A stretch of 64,000 nucleotides of DNA, from NCBI GenBank assembly GCA_963813355.1, contig CAWEYS010000032.1, positions 62,001 through 126,000 on the forward strand. Reading direction: 5' to 3'. The notes below the pieces were generated by a model. The model worked only from the letters and a program-made list of their open reading frames with translations, did no database searches and had not been told where the DNA came from. Position 1 is the stretch's first letter, and each line of letters begins with the position of its first letter. Source of the stretch: DATAGF01 sp963813355 (GTDB lineage Bacteria > Actinomycetota > Thermoleophilia > Miltoncostaeales > Miltoncostaeaceae). Below are positions 22,108 through 29,982 of this stretch, in pieces. The translations under genes and the position numbers were made by a program.

Positions 22108-22793
22108 GCGGCAGCCGCGTCGCCCCCAGCCGCCCCCCGGGCCCCGGCAAGGTCTTCTACCCGATGTTCGTCGACGTCGAGGGCCGGCGGTGCCTGGTCG
22201 TGGGCGGCGGCCCGGTGGCGACCGAGAAGGTGGAGAAGCTCCTGGAGCACGGCGCCGTCGTGAGGCTGGTGAGCCCGGAGACGACCGACTCCCTCGCCGC
22301 GATGGTCGCCTCGGGGGCGGTCGCCGAGCACCGGGCGCGGGCCTACGCGCCCGAGGACCTCGACGGCTGCTTCCTGGTGATCGCCGCCACCAACCTCGAC
22401 GCCGTCAACCGCATGGTCTGGCAGGACGCCGAGGCCCGGAACCTGCTCTGCAACGTGGTGGACGTCCCGCCGCTGTGCAACTTCATCGTCCCCTCGATCG
22501 TGCGCCGCGGCGAGCTCGCGCTGGCCATCTCCACCGGTGGCGCGAGCCCGGTGGTCGCCAAGCACATCCGCCGCGAGCTCGAGCAGGTCTACGGCCCCGA
22601 GTGGGAGGCGCTGGTCGACCTGCTGCGCGACGTCCGCGACGAGCTGAAGTCCCGCTACCCGGACATGCCGAGCCGCCGCGACGCGGTCGAGCGCCTCATG
22701 GAGACCGACGTCGTCCGCCGCCTCGCCGACGGCGACGAGGAGGGCGCGCGGGAGCTGGCCCACCGGGTGCTCGACATCGGGGTGCCGGCATGA
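22104..22793 (+). CDS. Precorrin-2 dehydrogenase / sirohydrochlorin ferrochelatase (Met8/CysG-N type)
   Basis: 229 residues. The N-terminal NAD-binding motif VVGGGPVATEKVEKLLEHGA and the later LCNVVDVPPLCNFIVPSIVRRGELALAISTGGASPVVAKHIR are the two family hallmarks. It oxidises precorrin-2 to sirohydrochlorin and may insert iron to make siroheme. Precorrin-2 is produced by the CobA domain encoded further down this operon. It therefore competes with CobI for the same substrate at the siroheme/cobalamin branch. Its TGA overlaps micro-ORF B. Confidence 0.92.
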   Translation: MSGSRVAPSRPPGPGKVFYPMFVDVEGRRCLVVGGGPVATEKVEKLLEHGAVVRLVSPETTDSLAAMVASGAVAEHRARAYAPEDLDGCFLVIAATNLDAVNRMVWQDAEARNLLCNVVDVPPLCNFIVPSIVRRGELALAISTGGASPVVAKHIRRELEQVYGPEWEALVDLLRDVRDELKSRYPDMPSRRDAVERLMETDVVRRLADGDEEGARELAHRVLDIGVPA

Positions 22794-22852
22794 TTCCTCC
22801 TCGTCGTGCCCGCGCTCTCATCGGCGCGGCGACTCGTCGGAGGGGCGCGTGA
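22790..22852 (+). CDS. Micro-ORF B: 20-codon frame bridging the siroheme gene and hemA
   Basis: 63 nt, the sister of micro-ORF A (21866-21928). It overlaps the upstream stop as ATGA and the hemA start as GTGA. The peptide pattern is shared (M-x-PPRR-x-RAL-x-GAA-x-RR-x-G-x). CCTCC near its 5' end is complementary to GGAGG at its 3' end, the apparent ribosome-binding site of hemA. The inner stem CCGCGC/GCGCGG is identical to that in copy A. Translation of the frame would open the stem and expose the hemA site, which suggests translational coupling or attenuation; this is inference. Confidence 0.5.
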   Translation: MIPPRRARALIGAATRRRGA

Positions 22853-24126
22853 CGCTCCTCGTCCTCGGGCTCTCCCACAAGACGGCGCCGATCGCCCAGC
22901 GCGAGAAGGCGGCCCTGTCGGAGGCGGAGGCCCGCGCGCTGCTGCGCGACCTGACGGCCGCGGGGGCGGTCGCCGAGGCGGTCGCGCTGTCAACGTGCAA
23001 CCGCACCGAGATCTACGCCGCCGCGCCCGACCCGTCGGTCGCCGAGGACGTTCTCTGCGCGCTCCTGGTCGCCCGCACCCACATCTCGGATGACGAGCTC
23101 GCCTGCGCGCGCTACATCCTGCGCGACGACCGCGCGGCCACCCAGCTCTTCCGGGTGGCCTCCAGCCTCGACTCCATGGTCGTGGGCGAGAGCGAGATCC
23201 AGGGCCAGGTGCGCCAGGCCTGGGAGCTGGCCGTCGAGGAGGGGGCGTCCGGGCCGGTGCTCAACCGCCTCTTCCGGCAGGCGCTGGAGGTGGGCAAGCA
23301 GGTGCGCGCGGAGACGCGCATCGGCACCGGGTCGGCGTCGGTGTCGGCGGTGGCGGTCGAGCTGGCCGAGGAGGTTCTCGACGACCTGCCGGGACGGCAG
23401 GTGCTCCTCATCGGCGCGGGCCGCATGGCCGAGACGACGGCCCGGGCGCTCGTGGACCACGGCGTGCGCGAGGTGGTGGTGGCCAACCGCACCGTGGGCA
23501 CCGCCCGGGAGCTCGCCGGCCGGGTCGGCGGGCGCGGGGTCGGGTTCGACCGGCTCGCCCAGGAGCTGCGCAGCGCCGACATCGTGATCTCCTCCACCGA
23601 CGCGCCCCACGCGATCCTGCGCCGCCACGAGCTCGAGCCGGTGATGGCCGGCCGCGGCGCCCGGCCGATGGTGATCGTCAACATCTCCGTCCCGCGTGAC
23701 GTCAACGCCGCCGTCGCGGAGGTCGAGGGCGTGGCCCTCTTCGACATCGACGACCTCGAGCGCGTCGTCGAGACCAACCTCAACGGGCGCAGGCTCGAGG
23801 CCGAGCGGGCCGAGGGCTTCGTGATCGGCGCGGTCCAGGGCTTCTCGGCCTGGCGGCGGGGCCTGAACGCGTCGCCGGCCATCGCCTCGCTCCACGCCCG
23901 CGGCGAGGAGATCCGCCGCGCGGAGCTGGCGCGCATGGAGGCGCAGTGGGAGGGGCTCTCCGACGCCGACCGCGAGCGCATCGAGGCCCTGACCAAGGGG
24001 ATCGTGAGCAAGCTCCTGCACGAGCCCACCGTCCGCGCCCGCGCGGCGGCCGAGGACGGCGACGCCCTCAGGTACCTGGAGACCCTGCGCCACCTCTTCG
24101 CCCTCGAGGCGCAGACCGGCTCCTGA
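22849..24126 (+). CDS. hemA: Glutamyl-tRNA reductase
   Basis: 425 residues. It reduces glutamyl-tRNA to glutamate-1-semialdehyde, the committed step of C5 tetrapyrrole synthesis. The N-terminus VLGLSHKTAPIAQRE and the catalytic Cys in STCNRTEIY are present. VASSLDSMVVGESEIQGQVRQA is the substrate-domain signature. A Rossmann NADPH site (LLIGAGRMAETTARALVDHG) follows. The C-terminal dimer helices end at RYLETLRHLFAL. The GTG start overlaps micro-ORF B. It supplies precursor for both heme and cobalamin. Confidence 0.96.
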   Translation: MTLLVLGLSHKTAPIAQREKAALSEAEARALLRDLTAAGAVAEAVALSTCNRTEIYAAAPDPSVAEDVLCALLVARTHISDDELACARYILRDDRAATQLFRVASSLDSMVVGESEIQGQVRQAWELAVEEGASGPVLNRLFRQALEVGKQVRAETRIGTGSASVSAVAVELAEEVLDDLPGRQVLLIGAGRMAETTARALVDHGVREVVVANRTVGTARELAGRVGGRGVGFDRLAQELRSADIVISSTDAPHAILRRHELEPVMAGRGARPMVIVNISVPRDVNAAVAEVEGVALFDIDDLERVVETNLNGRRLEAERAEGFVIGAVQGFSAWRRGLNASPAIASLHARGEEIRRAELARMEAQWEGLSDADRERIEALTKGIVSKLLHEPTVRARAAAEDGDALRYLETLRHLFALEAQTGS

Positions 24127-24148
24127 CGGCGGGACGGGCGCCGTCCGC

Positions 24149-25027
24149 CTGATCCTCGCGACCCGGCGCTCGCCGCTGGCGCTGGCCCAGACCGAGCTGA
24201 TCGCCGCGCGGCTGCGCGCGGCCGGCCACGAGGCGGAGGCGCTGCCGCTCACGACGACGGGCGACCGCTGGAGCGCGGAGGACCGGGCGCCGGCGCCCGA
24301 CCGGGGCATGTTCGTGAAGGAGCTTGAGGAGGCGCTCCTGGACGGGCGCGCGGACCTGGCCGTCCACTCGGCCAAGGACCTGCCCGGCGAGATCCCGGAG
24401 GGGCTCGCGATCGTCGCCGTCCCGCCGCGCGAAGACCCTCGAGACGTGCTGATCGGCCCGGCGGGGGGCCTCGACGCCCTGCCCTCGGGCGCCCGGGTCG
24501 CGACGGGCAGCCCCCGGCGGGAGGCCCAGCTCCGCGCGATCCGGCCCGACCTGTCGATCGTGCCGATCCGGGGCAACGTCGGCACCCGGCTCGACAAGCT
24601 CGCGCGCGGGGAGGCCGACGCGCTGGTGCTGGCCGCCGCCGGCCTGCGGAGGCTCGGGCTGTGGCCGGACGGGACCACGCCCCTCCCGGTGGACGTCTCG
24701 ACCCCGGCGCCGGGGCAGGGCCTCCTGGCCGTCGAGGCGCTGGCGGACGGCGCCGTCGCGGCCGCGGCCGCCGAGGCGCTGGACGACCCGTCGGCCCACG
24801 CGTGCCTGCGCGCCGAGCGGTCGTTCCTGGCCGAGCTCGGGGGAGGCTGCATGCGGCCGGTCGGGGCCCTCTGCGAGGACGCGGGCGGCGGCCGCCTCAG
24901 GATCACCGCCTTCGCCGGAGGGGTGACCGGCGGGCCCGGCGGGCGGACCGAGCGCGAGGGGCCGGCCGACGACCCGGAGGACCTCGGCCGCGTGGCCGCC
25001 GCGGTGGTCGCCCACGTCCTGCGGTGA
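24149..25027 (+). CDS. hemC: Hydroxymethylbilane synthase (porphobilinogen deaminase), non-standard start
   Basis: About 292 residues. It polymerises four porphobilinogens. The N-terminal ILATRRSPLALAQTELI, then VHSAKDLPGEIPEGL, GSPRREAQLRA and RGNVGTRLDKLARGE, are diagnostic. The cofactor Cys is in LGGGCMRPVGA. No ATG, GTG or TTG lies in frame between the hemA tail and ILATRRS. CTG at 24149 is the only likely start, unless an indel hides one. The first internal ATG (24308) would remove essential strands. The stop overlaps the cobA/hemD GTG. Confidence 0.88.
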   Translation: MILATRRSPLALAQTELIAARLRAAGHEAEALPLTTTGDRWSAEDRAPAPDRGMFVKELEEALLDGRADLAVHSAKDLPGEIPEGLAIVAVPPREDPRDVLIGPAGGLDALPSGARVATGSPRREAQLRAIRPDLSIVPIRGNVGTRLDKLARGEADALVLAAAGLRRLGLWPDGTTPLPVDVSTPAPGQGLLAVEALADGAVAAAAAEALDDPSAHACLRAERSFLAELGGGCMRPVGALCEDAGGGRLRITAFAGGVTGGPGGRTEREGPADDPEDLGRVAAAVVAHVLR

Positions 25028-26535
25028 GCGGGATGGTCCACCTGGTCGGCGCCGGGCCCGGCGACCCGGGCCTGATCACCGCGGCGGGCCGCGACGCGCT
25101 GGAGCGCGCCGACGTCGTCGTCCACGACCGCCTCGGCACCGAGGGGCTGCTGGCCCTCTGCCGGCCCGGCGCCGAGCTGCTGGACGCGGGCAAGGCCCCC
25201 GGGCGCGCCGCCATGACCCAGGACGAGATCAACGCGGCGCTCGTCGCGCACGGCCGTCGCGGCCGGCGGGTCGTGCGCCTGAAGGGCGGCGACCCGTTCG
25301 TCTTCGGCCGCGGGGGCGAGGAGGCCGAGGCTCTGGCCGCCGCGGGCGTCCCCTTCGAGGTGGTGCCCGGGGTGACGAGCGCGATCGCCGCACCGGCCGC
25401 GGCCGGGATCCCGGTCACCCACCGCGGGCTCGCCACCTCGTTCACCGTCGTGACGGGGCACGAGGACCCCGGCAAGCCCTCTGAGCAGACCGACTGGGCG
25501 GCCCTGGCGGCGGTGCCCGGGACGCTCGTGATCCTGATGGGGATGGGGCGCCTGGGCGACATCGCCGCCGCCCTGCTGGAGGCCGGCCGCGCGCCCGATG
25601 AGCCGGCGGCGGCCGTGCAGTGGGGGACGACGCCGCGCCAGCGCAGCGTCGTCGCGACCCTGGGCACGCTCGCGCCGCGGGTGGAGGAGGAGGGGCTGGG
25701 CGCGCCGGCCGTGGTCGTCGTGGGCGCGGTGGCGGCGCTCGCCCCGGCCATCGCGGGCGCGGCGGGGCCCCTGAGCGGCCGGCGGGTCGTCGTGACGCGC
25801 GCCCGCGCACAGGCGAGCGAGCTGTCGGAGCGCCTGCGGGCCCTCGGGGCCGCGGTCACCGAGCTGCCGGCCATCCGCATCGAGCGGCTGCCGGACGGGC
25901 CCGAGCTGGAGTCGGCCGTCGCCGTGCTGGCCGACTACGGCCTGGTGGTGCTCACGAGCGTCAACGGCGTCGACGCCCTCTTCGACGCGCTGGCCGCCCG
26001 CGGCCGCGACGCCCGGGCGCTGTCGGCGGCCGCCACCGTCGTGGCGATCGGCCCGGCCACCGCGCAGCGCCTCGCCGGCCGCGGGGTGCGCGCCGACGTC
26101 GTCCCCGAGCGGTTCCTCGCCGAGGGCGTCCTCGAGGCGCTCGAGGGCGTCCCGCTGACGGGCGCCCGGGCCCTGGTCGCCCGCGCGGCCGGCTCGCGCC
26201 CCGAGCTCGTCGACGGGCTGGAGCGGATGGGCGCGCGGGTCGACGAGGTGCTGCTCTACGAGGCGGTGCCGGAGCCCGCCGACCCGGGGGTCGTGGCCGA
26301 GGCGCTCGCCGCCGACTACATCACCTTCACCGCGTCCTCGACGGTGCGGGCCTTCGCCGGCCTCCTGGGCGAGGCCGAGCGGGAGCGCATGGCGGCCGGC
26401 GGCCCCCGCGTCGTCTCGATCGGCCCGGTCACGAGCGCGACGGCGCGCGAGCACGGCATGCGCGTCGACGCGGAGGCCGCCGAGCACAGCATCCCGGGGC
26501 TCGTGGCCGCGCTGCTGCACGATGCCTCCCGCTGA
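25024..26535 (+). CDS. cobA/hemD: Fused uroporphyrinogen-III C-methyltransferase and uroporphyrinogen-III synthase (CobA-HemD)
   Basis: 503 residues. Residues 1 to about 245 are the SAM-dependent methyltransferase: VHLVGAGPGDPGLIT, VVRLKGGDPFVFGRGGEE, VVPGVTSAIAAPAAAGIPVTHR and VILMGMGRL. Residues about 255-503 are HemD: GRRVVVTRARAQASELSERL, LVVLTSVNGVDALFD and YITFTASSTVRAFAGLL. One protein thus closes the ring and methylates it to precorrin-2, sending flux to siroheme and cobalamin. Such fusions are known in actinobacteria and Firmicutes. GTG start coupled to hemC. Confidence 0.95.
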   Translation: MSGMVHLVGAGPGDPGLITAAGRDALERADVVVHDRLGTEGLLALCRPGAELLDAGKAPGRAAMTQDEINAALVAHGRRGRRVVRLKGGDPFVFGRGGEEAEALAAAGVPFEVVPGVTSAIAAPAAAGIPVTHRGLATSFTVVTGHEDPGKPSEQTDWAALAAVPGTLVILMGMGRLGDIAAALLEAGRAPDEPAAAVQWGTTPRQRSVVATLGTLAPRVEEEGLGAPAVVVVGAVAALAPAIAGAAGPLSGRRVVVTRARAQASELSERLRALGAAVTELPAIRIERLPDGPELESAVAVLADYGLVVLTSVNGVDALFDALAARGRDARALSAAATVVAIGPATAQRLAGRGVRADVVPERFLAEGVLEALEGVPLTGARALVARAAGSRPELVDGLERMGARVDEVLLYEAVPEPADPGVVAEALAADYITFTASSTVRAFAGLLGEAERERMAAGGPRVVSIGPVTSATAREHGMRVDAEAAEHSIPGLVAALLHDASR

Positions 26536-27334
26536 GCGCGAGCGCCCGGTCGTCGCCCTGCTGACCGACTACGGGCCGGGCAGCGAGCACGTGGGCGCGC
26601 TGCACGCCGTCGTGGCCGCCGGCTGCCCGGGCGCCGACCGCGTCGACCTCGCCCACGACGTGCCGCCGGGCGACGTCCGCGCGGGCGCGCTGCTCCTGCG
26701 CCGGCTCGCGCCCCTGGTGCCCGCGGCCGTGGTCCTCGCGGTGGTCGACCCCGGCGTCGGCACCGAGCGGCGCGCGGTCGCGGTGGCGCTCGCCCCCGGC
26801 GGGGCGCTGGTGGGCCCCGACAACGGGCTCCTGGGGCCGGCCGCCCGCGAGCTCGGTGCGGCGGCGGCCGTCGTCCTGCCGCCCCCGCCGGACGACGCCC
26901 CTGCGACCTTCCACGGCCGGGACCTGCTCGCCCCGGCCGCGGCGCGCCTCGCCGCGGGCGCGCCGCTCGCCGGCCTCGGGGAGCCGGCCGACCCCGCGGG
27001 CCTGGCCGCGCCCGAGCTGCCGCCGCCGGAGGTCGGTCCCGGGAGCCTCCGGGCGACCGCGGTGATCGTCGACCGCTTCGGCAACGTCGAGCTGCTGGCG
27101 GGCGCCGCCGACCTGGAGCGCGCCGGCTTCTCCCGCGGCGACCGCATCTTCGCCGCGACCGGCGAGCGGCGCCACCCGGCGACCGTGGCGAGGGCCTTCG
27201 GCGACGTCCCGCCGAAGGCGATGCTCGTGCACGTGGACAGCCACGGCATGGCGGCCATCGCCGTCAACGGTGGCAGCGCCGCCGCCCGCCTCCCGGCGGC
27301 GCCCGGCGACCGGGTCAGCCTGGGACGCTGGTGA
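26522..27334 (+). CDS. SAM hydrolase (SAM hydroxide adenosyltransferase, DUF62 family)
   Basis: 270 residues of the fluorinase/chlorinase-like fold. Visible motifs are LLTDYGPGSEHVGALH, AVVDPGVGTERRAVAVAL, GPDNGLLGP, FHGRDLLAPAAARLA and the C-terminal FGNVELL. The fluorinase-specific loop is not evident, so the water-using SAM hydrolase (adenosine plus methionine) is the better call. It overlaps cobA/hemD by 14 nt and ends the operon. Next to a pathway that consumes many SAM molecules, a role in SAM balance is possible. It overlaps the ATP-grasp gene tail-to-tail by 20 bp. Confidence 0.88.
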   Translation: MPPAERERPVVALLTDYGPGSEHVGALHAVVAAGCPGADRVDLAHDVPPGDVRAGALLLRRLAPLVPAAVVLAVVDPGVGTERRAVAVALAPGGALVGPDNGLLGPAARELGAAAAVVLPPPPDDAPATFHGRDLLAPAAARLAAGAPLAGLGEPADPAGLAAPELPPPEVGPGSLRATAVIVDRFGNVELLAGAADLERAGFSRGDRIFAATGERRHPATVARAFGDVPPKAMLVHVDSHGMAAIAVNGGSAAARLPAAPGDRVSLGRW

Positions 27335-28190
27335 GCCGCTCGGCGATGGCGCCGGCGAGCCGGTCGGCGGCGGCCGGCGCGTGGGCCAGGAAGAGGGACG
27401 GCTCGAGCAGCTCGAGCTCGATCACGAGCGGATCGCCGTCGGGGCCGGGCACGAGGTCGACGCGGGCGTAGAGCAGGTCCGCCGCGCCGCCGGGCACCGC
27501 CGCCAGGGCCGCCCGCGCCGCGGCGAGCTGGGCGTCGCCGGGGGTCGCGGGCGCGATGTCCTCCTCCACGAACAGCCCGCCGACGACCTCGAGCCCGGGC
27601 ACCAGCAGGGGGCCCTTGCGGATCGCGTGGCTGAAGCCGCCGCCGATGTGGACGACCGCCGTCTCGCCGAGCTCCTCGACCGCGGCCATGTAGGGCTGCG
27701 CCATCGCCGGCCGGCCGTCGGCGTGGAGGCGCGCGACGTGGGCCTCGGCGTCGGCCCGGCGGCCCGCCGGGTAGCGGTCGGTGTCCAGCGAGCCGGCCGA
27801 GACGACCGGCTTCACCACGACCTCCTCGGCGGTCGGCCACTCCATGCCCTCGCCGGGCGCCGCGAAGGCCGTCGGCACGATGGGGACGCCGGCGCGGGCG
27901 AGCTCGGCGAGGTAGCGCTTGTCGCTGCTCCAGGCCAGGACGTCCGGCGGGTTCAGCAGGGTCGTCGCGGCGGCCGTCGCCTCCGCCCAGGCCAGCAGCT
28001 CGCCGAGGCGGCGCGGGTAGTCCCAGACCGAGCGGACCACGGCCAGCTCGAAGGCGCCCCAGTCGACCGAGGGGTCGTCCCAGTCGACCACCTCGTGGGC
28101 GATGCCGCGGCGCTCCAGCGCCTCGGCGAGCGGCGGCAGGTCGTCGTCGAGGTCGCGCGCGACCGCGGCCGTGACCAGCGCGACGGTCAC
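27315..28190 (-). CDS. ATP-grasp domain protein
   Basis: 291 residues. The N-terminal pre-ATP-grasp domain has VALVTAAVARDLDDDLPPLAEAL, then VVRSVWDYPRRLGELLAW and LLNPPDVLAWSSDKRYLAELARAGVPIVPT. The grasp part has the ATP-binding Lys in VVVKPVVSAGSLDT and the metal-ligand end VIELELLEPSLFL. Members of this group ligate carboxylates to amines or thiols, but the substrate is unknown. The GTG at 28190 overlaps the stop of the upstream GNAT gene. The VVRSVWDY pattern places it in the RimK/glutathione-synthetase-like set seen widely in bacteria. Confidence 0.8.
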   Translation of the reverse strand: MTVALVTAAVARDLDDDLPPLAEALERRGIAHEVVDWDDPSVDWGAFELAVVRSVWDYPRRLGELLAWAEATAAATTLLNPPDVLAWSSDKRYLAELARAGVPIVPTAFAAPGEGMEWPTAEEVVVKPVVSAGSLDTDRYPAGRRADAEAHVARLHADGRPAMAQPYMAAVEELGETAVVHIGGGFSHAIRKGPLLVPGLEVVGGLFVEEDIAPATPGDAQLAAARAALAAVPGGAADLLYARVDLVPGPDGDPLVIELELLEPSLFLAHAPAAADRLAGAIAERLTSVPG

Positions 28191-28744
28191 GGGCGGTCGT
28201 CCGTCGCGCCGCGCCGCGCCCGCCACTGCTCGCGCGTCTGGCCCCAGATCTCGACGGGCCGGGCGTCCATGGGCTCGGGCAGCCGGCCCCAGCCGCGGCG
28301 CCCCGACCCGAGCCGCTCGGCGACCCGGATCGAGGCGGCGTTCTCGGGGTCGATGCAGTGGATGACGTCGGTCCAGCCGAGCGGGCCGAAGGCCCAGTCC
28401 ATGGCGGCCGCCGCGCCCTCGGTCGCGTAGCCGCGGCCCCAGCGCGAGCGGACGATGCCGTAGCCGACCTCGGGCCCCGGCCAGCCCTCGGGCATCCACG
28501 GGCCCAGCCGGCCCACCCAGAGGCCGCTGTCGCGCTCGAGCACGGAGAACATCCCGAAGCCCTGGACCGCCCACGCCCCGGCGATGGTCAGGAATCCCCG
28601 CCAGGCCATGGCCCGCGACAGGGGCCCGCCGATGAAGCGGGCGGCCTCCCGGTCGGCCATGAAGTCCGCCCACGCGTCGAAGTCCTCGGCGCGCGGCGGG
28701 CGCAGGACGAGGCGCGCGGTCTCGATGCGGGGCTCGCGGCTCAC
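28187..28744 (-). CDS. GNAT N-acetyltransferase (RimJ/RimL-like)
   Basis: 185 residues. IETARLVLRPPRAEDFDAWADFM is the usual N-terminal strand-helix of RimJ/RimL-type acetyltransferases. The acetyl-CoA loop is SRWGRGYATEGAAAAMDWAF (R/Q-x-x-G-x-G/A), and PENAASIRVAERLG is the standard C-terminal motif. It would transfer acetyl groups to an amine, perhaps a protein N-terminus. GTG start; coupled to the ATP-grasp gene by a 4-nt overlap, suggesting a shared pathway. Confidence 0.87.
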   Translation of the reverse strand: MSREPRIETARLVLRPPRAEDFDAWADFMADREAARFIGGPLSRAMAWRGFLTIAGAWAVQGFGMFSVLERDSGLWVGRLGPWMPEGWPGPEVGYGIVRSRWGRGYATEGAAAAMDWAFGPLGWTDVIHCIDPENAASIRVAERLGSGRRGWGRLPEPMDARPVEIWGQTREQWRARRGATDDRP

Positions 28745-29052
28745 GCCGCGGAGCTTACGGCTAGATCGTCAGACGGAGTCGGCCCACGTCCGTCGGCCCA
28801 GACCAGCCCGCCGCCGGCGACCACGCAGCTCACCGCGCCCGGGTTTGGCGCCCGGCGGCAGGGTCTCGCGCGCCACCTCGGAGAGGTGCGGTCTGGCTCA
28901 GCTTGACCAGGGCCGCCGGGGCGCCGCCCGCGGCGTCCGCCTCCTGGGCCGCCCAGACGGCCGGCCGGCGCCGGGCGACGGCAGGTCGCCGCGCCGAGCG
29001 CCCAGCGAGCCCCGCGATCGGCAGCGGGCCCCGGGCTGGCACGGCGGGCAGT
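28745..29052 (-). other. Non-coding or degenerate stretch between the CDF and GNAT genes
   Basis: 308 nt with no convincing gene. On the minus strand two adjacent frames contain protein-like text (AADAAGGAPAALVKLSQTAP, then REVARETLPPGAKPG) that could be a broken short gene of about 95 codons. I recognise no family. No terminator with a T-run was seen. Confidence 0.3.
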
Positions 29053-29982
29053 TTATGCCGAGTCGCTCCCGGAAAGCCAGACCCGGACGGGCGCTCCGTG
29101 CGGGTCGCCGTGCTCGACCTGGAGGGTGGTGTGGGCGATGCCGAAGTCGCGCCGGAGCATCTCGCTCAGCTCGCGCCGCCGCGCGTGGCAGTCCTCCCCC
29201 TCGGGCACGAGGACGTGGGCAGAGAGGGCGGGGAAGCCCGAGGTGATGGTCCAGATGTGCAGGTCGTGGACCTCCGAGACGCCCTCGACCGCCGCCATGC
29301 GCCGCCCGACCTCCTCCGCGTCGATGCCCTCGGGGGCCGCCTCCAGCAGGACGCCGAGCGACTCGCGCAGCACCCGCCAGGAGCTCGCGAGCACGAGCAC
29401 GCCGATCAGGATGCTCACGAGCGGGTCGGCGTAGAGCCAGCCGGTGGCGATGATGATGAGGGTCGACACGACCACGCCGACCGACCCGAGCAGGTCGGCG
29501 AAGACGTGCAGCTTCGCGGCGCGCAGGTTCAGGCTCCGCCCCCCCGAGCGCGCGAGGATGACCACGCCGAGGATGTTGACCGCGAGGCCGGCGAGGGCGA
29601 TCGCCAGCGTGGTGCCCGTGAGGATCTCGGGCGGGTCCGACAGCCGCTGCGCCGCCTCGATGAAGATCCAGATGGCGATGGCCACCAGGGCGACCCCGTT
29701 GAACAGCGCGGCGAGGATCTCGGCCCGCCGGAACCCGAACGACATGCGCGCCGTCGGCGGCCGCCGCGCGAGCCACAGCGCGCCCAGGGCGAGCGTCAGC
29801 GAGCCGACGTCCGAGAGCATGTGCCCGGCGTCGGCGAGCAGCGCGAGGCTGTCGCCGATCAGGCCTCCGACGAGCTCGGCGACGGCGAGCGCGGCCGTCA
29901 GGCCGAGGACGATCGTCAGCGCCCGGGCGTCGCGCCCCCGGGCCGGGGCGCCTCCGGCGCCGTGCTGGTGGCCGGCGCTCAG
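29053..29982 (-). CDS. Cation diffusion facilitator (zinc/cobalt-type efflux), CTG start
   Basis: 309 residues with six transmembrane helices and a cytoplasmic C-terminal domain. Metal-site motifs are ALLADAGHMLSDVGSL (helix II, H-x3-D) and HVFADLLGSVGVV (helix V, H-x3-D), the pattern of CzcD/ZitB zinc exporters. The N-terminus is His-rich (AGHQHG). The C-terminal domain has VHDLHIWTITSGFPALSAHV. The only start that keeps the normal N-terminus is CTG at 29982, overlapping the SpoIIE-protein TGA as CTGA. Substrate could be Zn, Co or Cd. Confidence 0.88.
   Translation of the reverse strand: MSAGHQHGAGGAPARGRDARALTIVLGLTAALAVAELVGGLIGDSLALLADAGHMLSDVGSLTLALGALWLARRPPTARMSFGFRRAEILAALFNGVALVAIAIWIFIEAAQRLSDPPEILTGTTLAIALAGLAVNILGVVILARSGGRSLNLRAAKLHVFADLLGSVGVVVSTLIIIATGWLYADPLVSILIGVLVLASSWRVLRESLGVLLEAAPEGIDAEEVGRRMAAVEGVSEVHDLHIWTITSGFPALSAHVLVPEGEDCHARRRELSEMLRRDFGIAHTTLQVEHGDPHGAPVRVWLSGSDSA

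Noticed and set aside
22990..26520. Very long open frame on the minus strand opposite hemA to cobA/hemD
   Set aside because: Composition is the mirror of the plus-strand genes (Arg, His, Gly, Pro rich), no family motifs. High GC makes stop codons rare in antisense frames.
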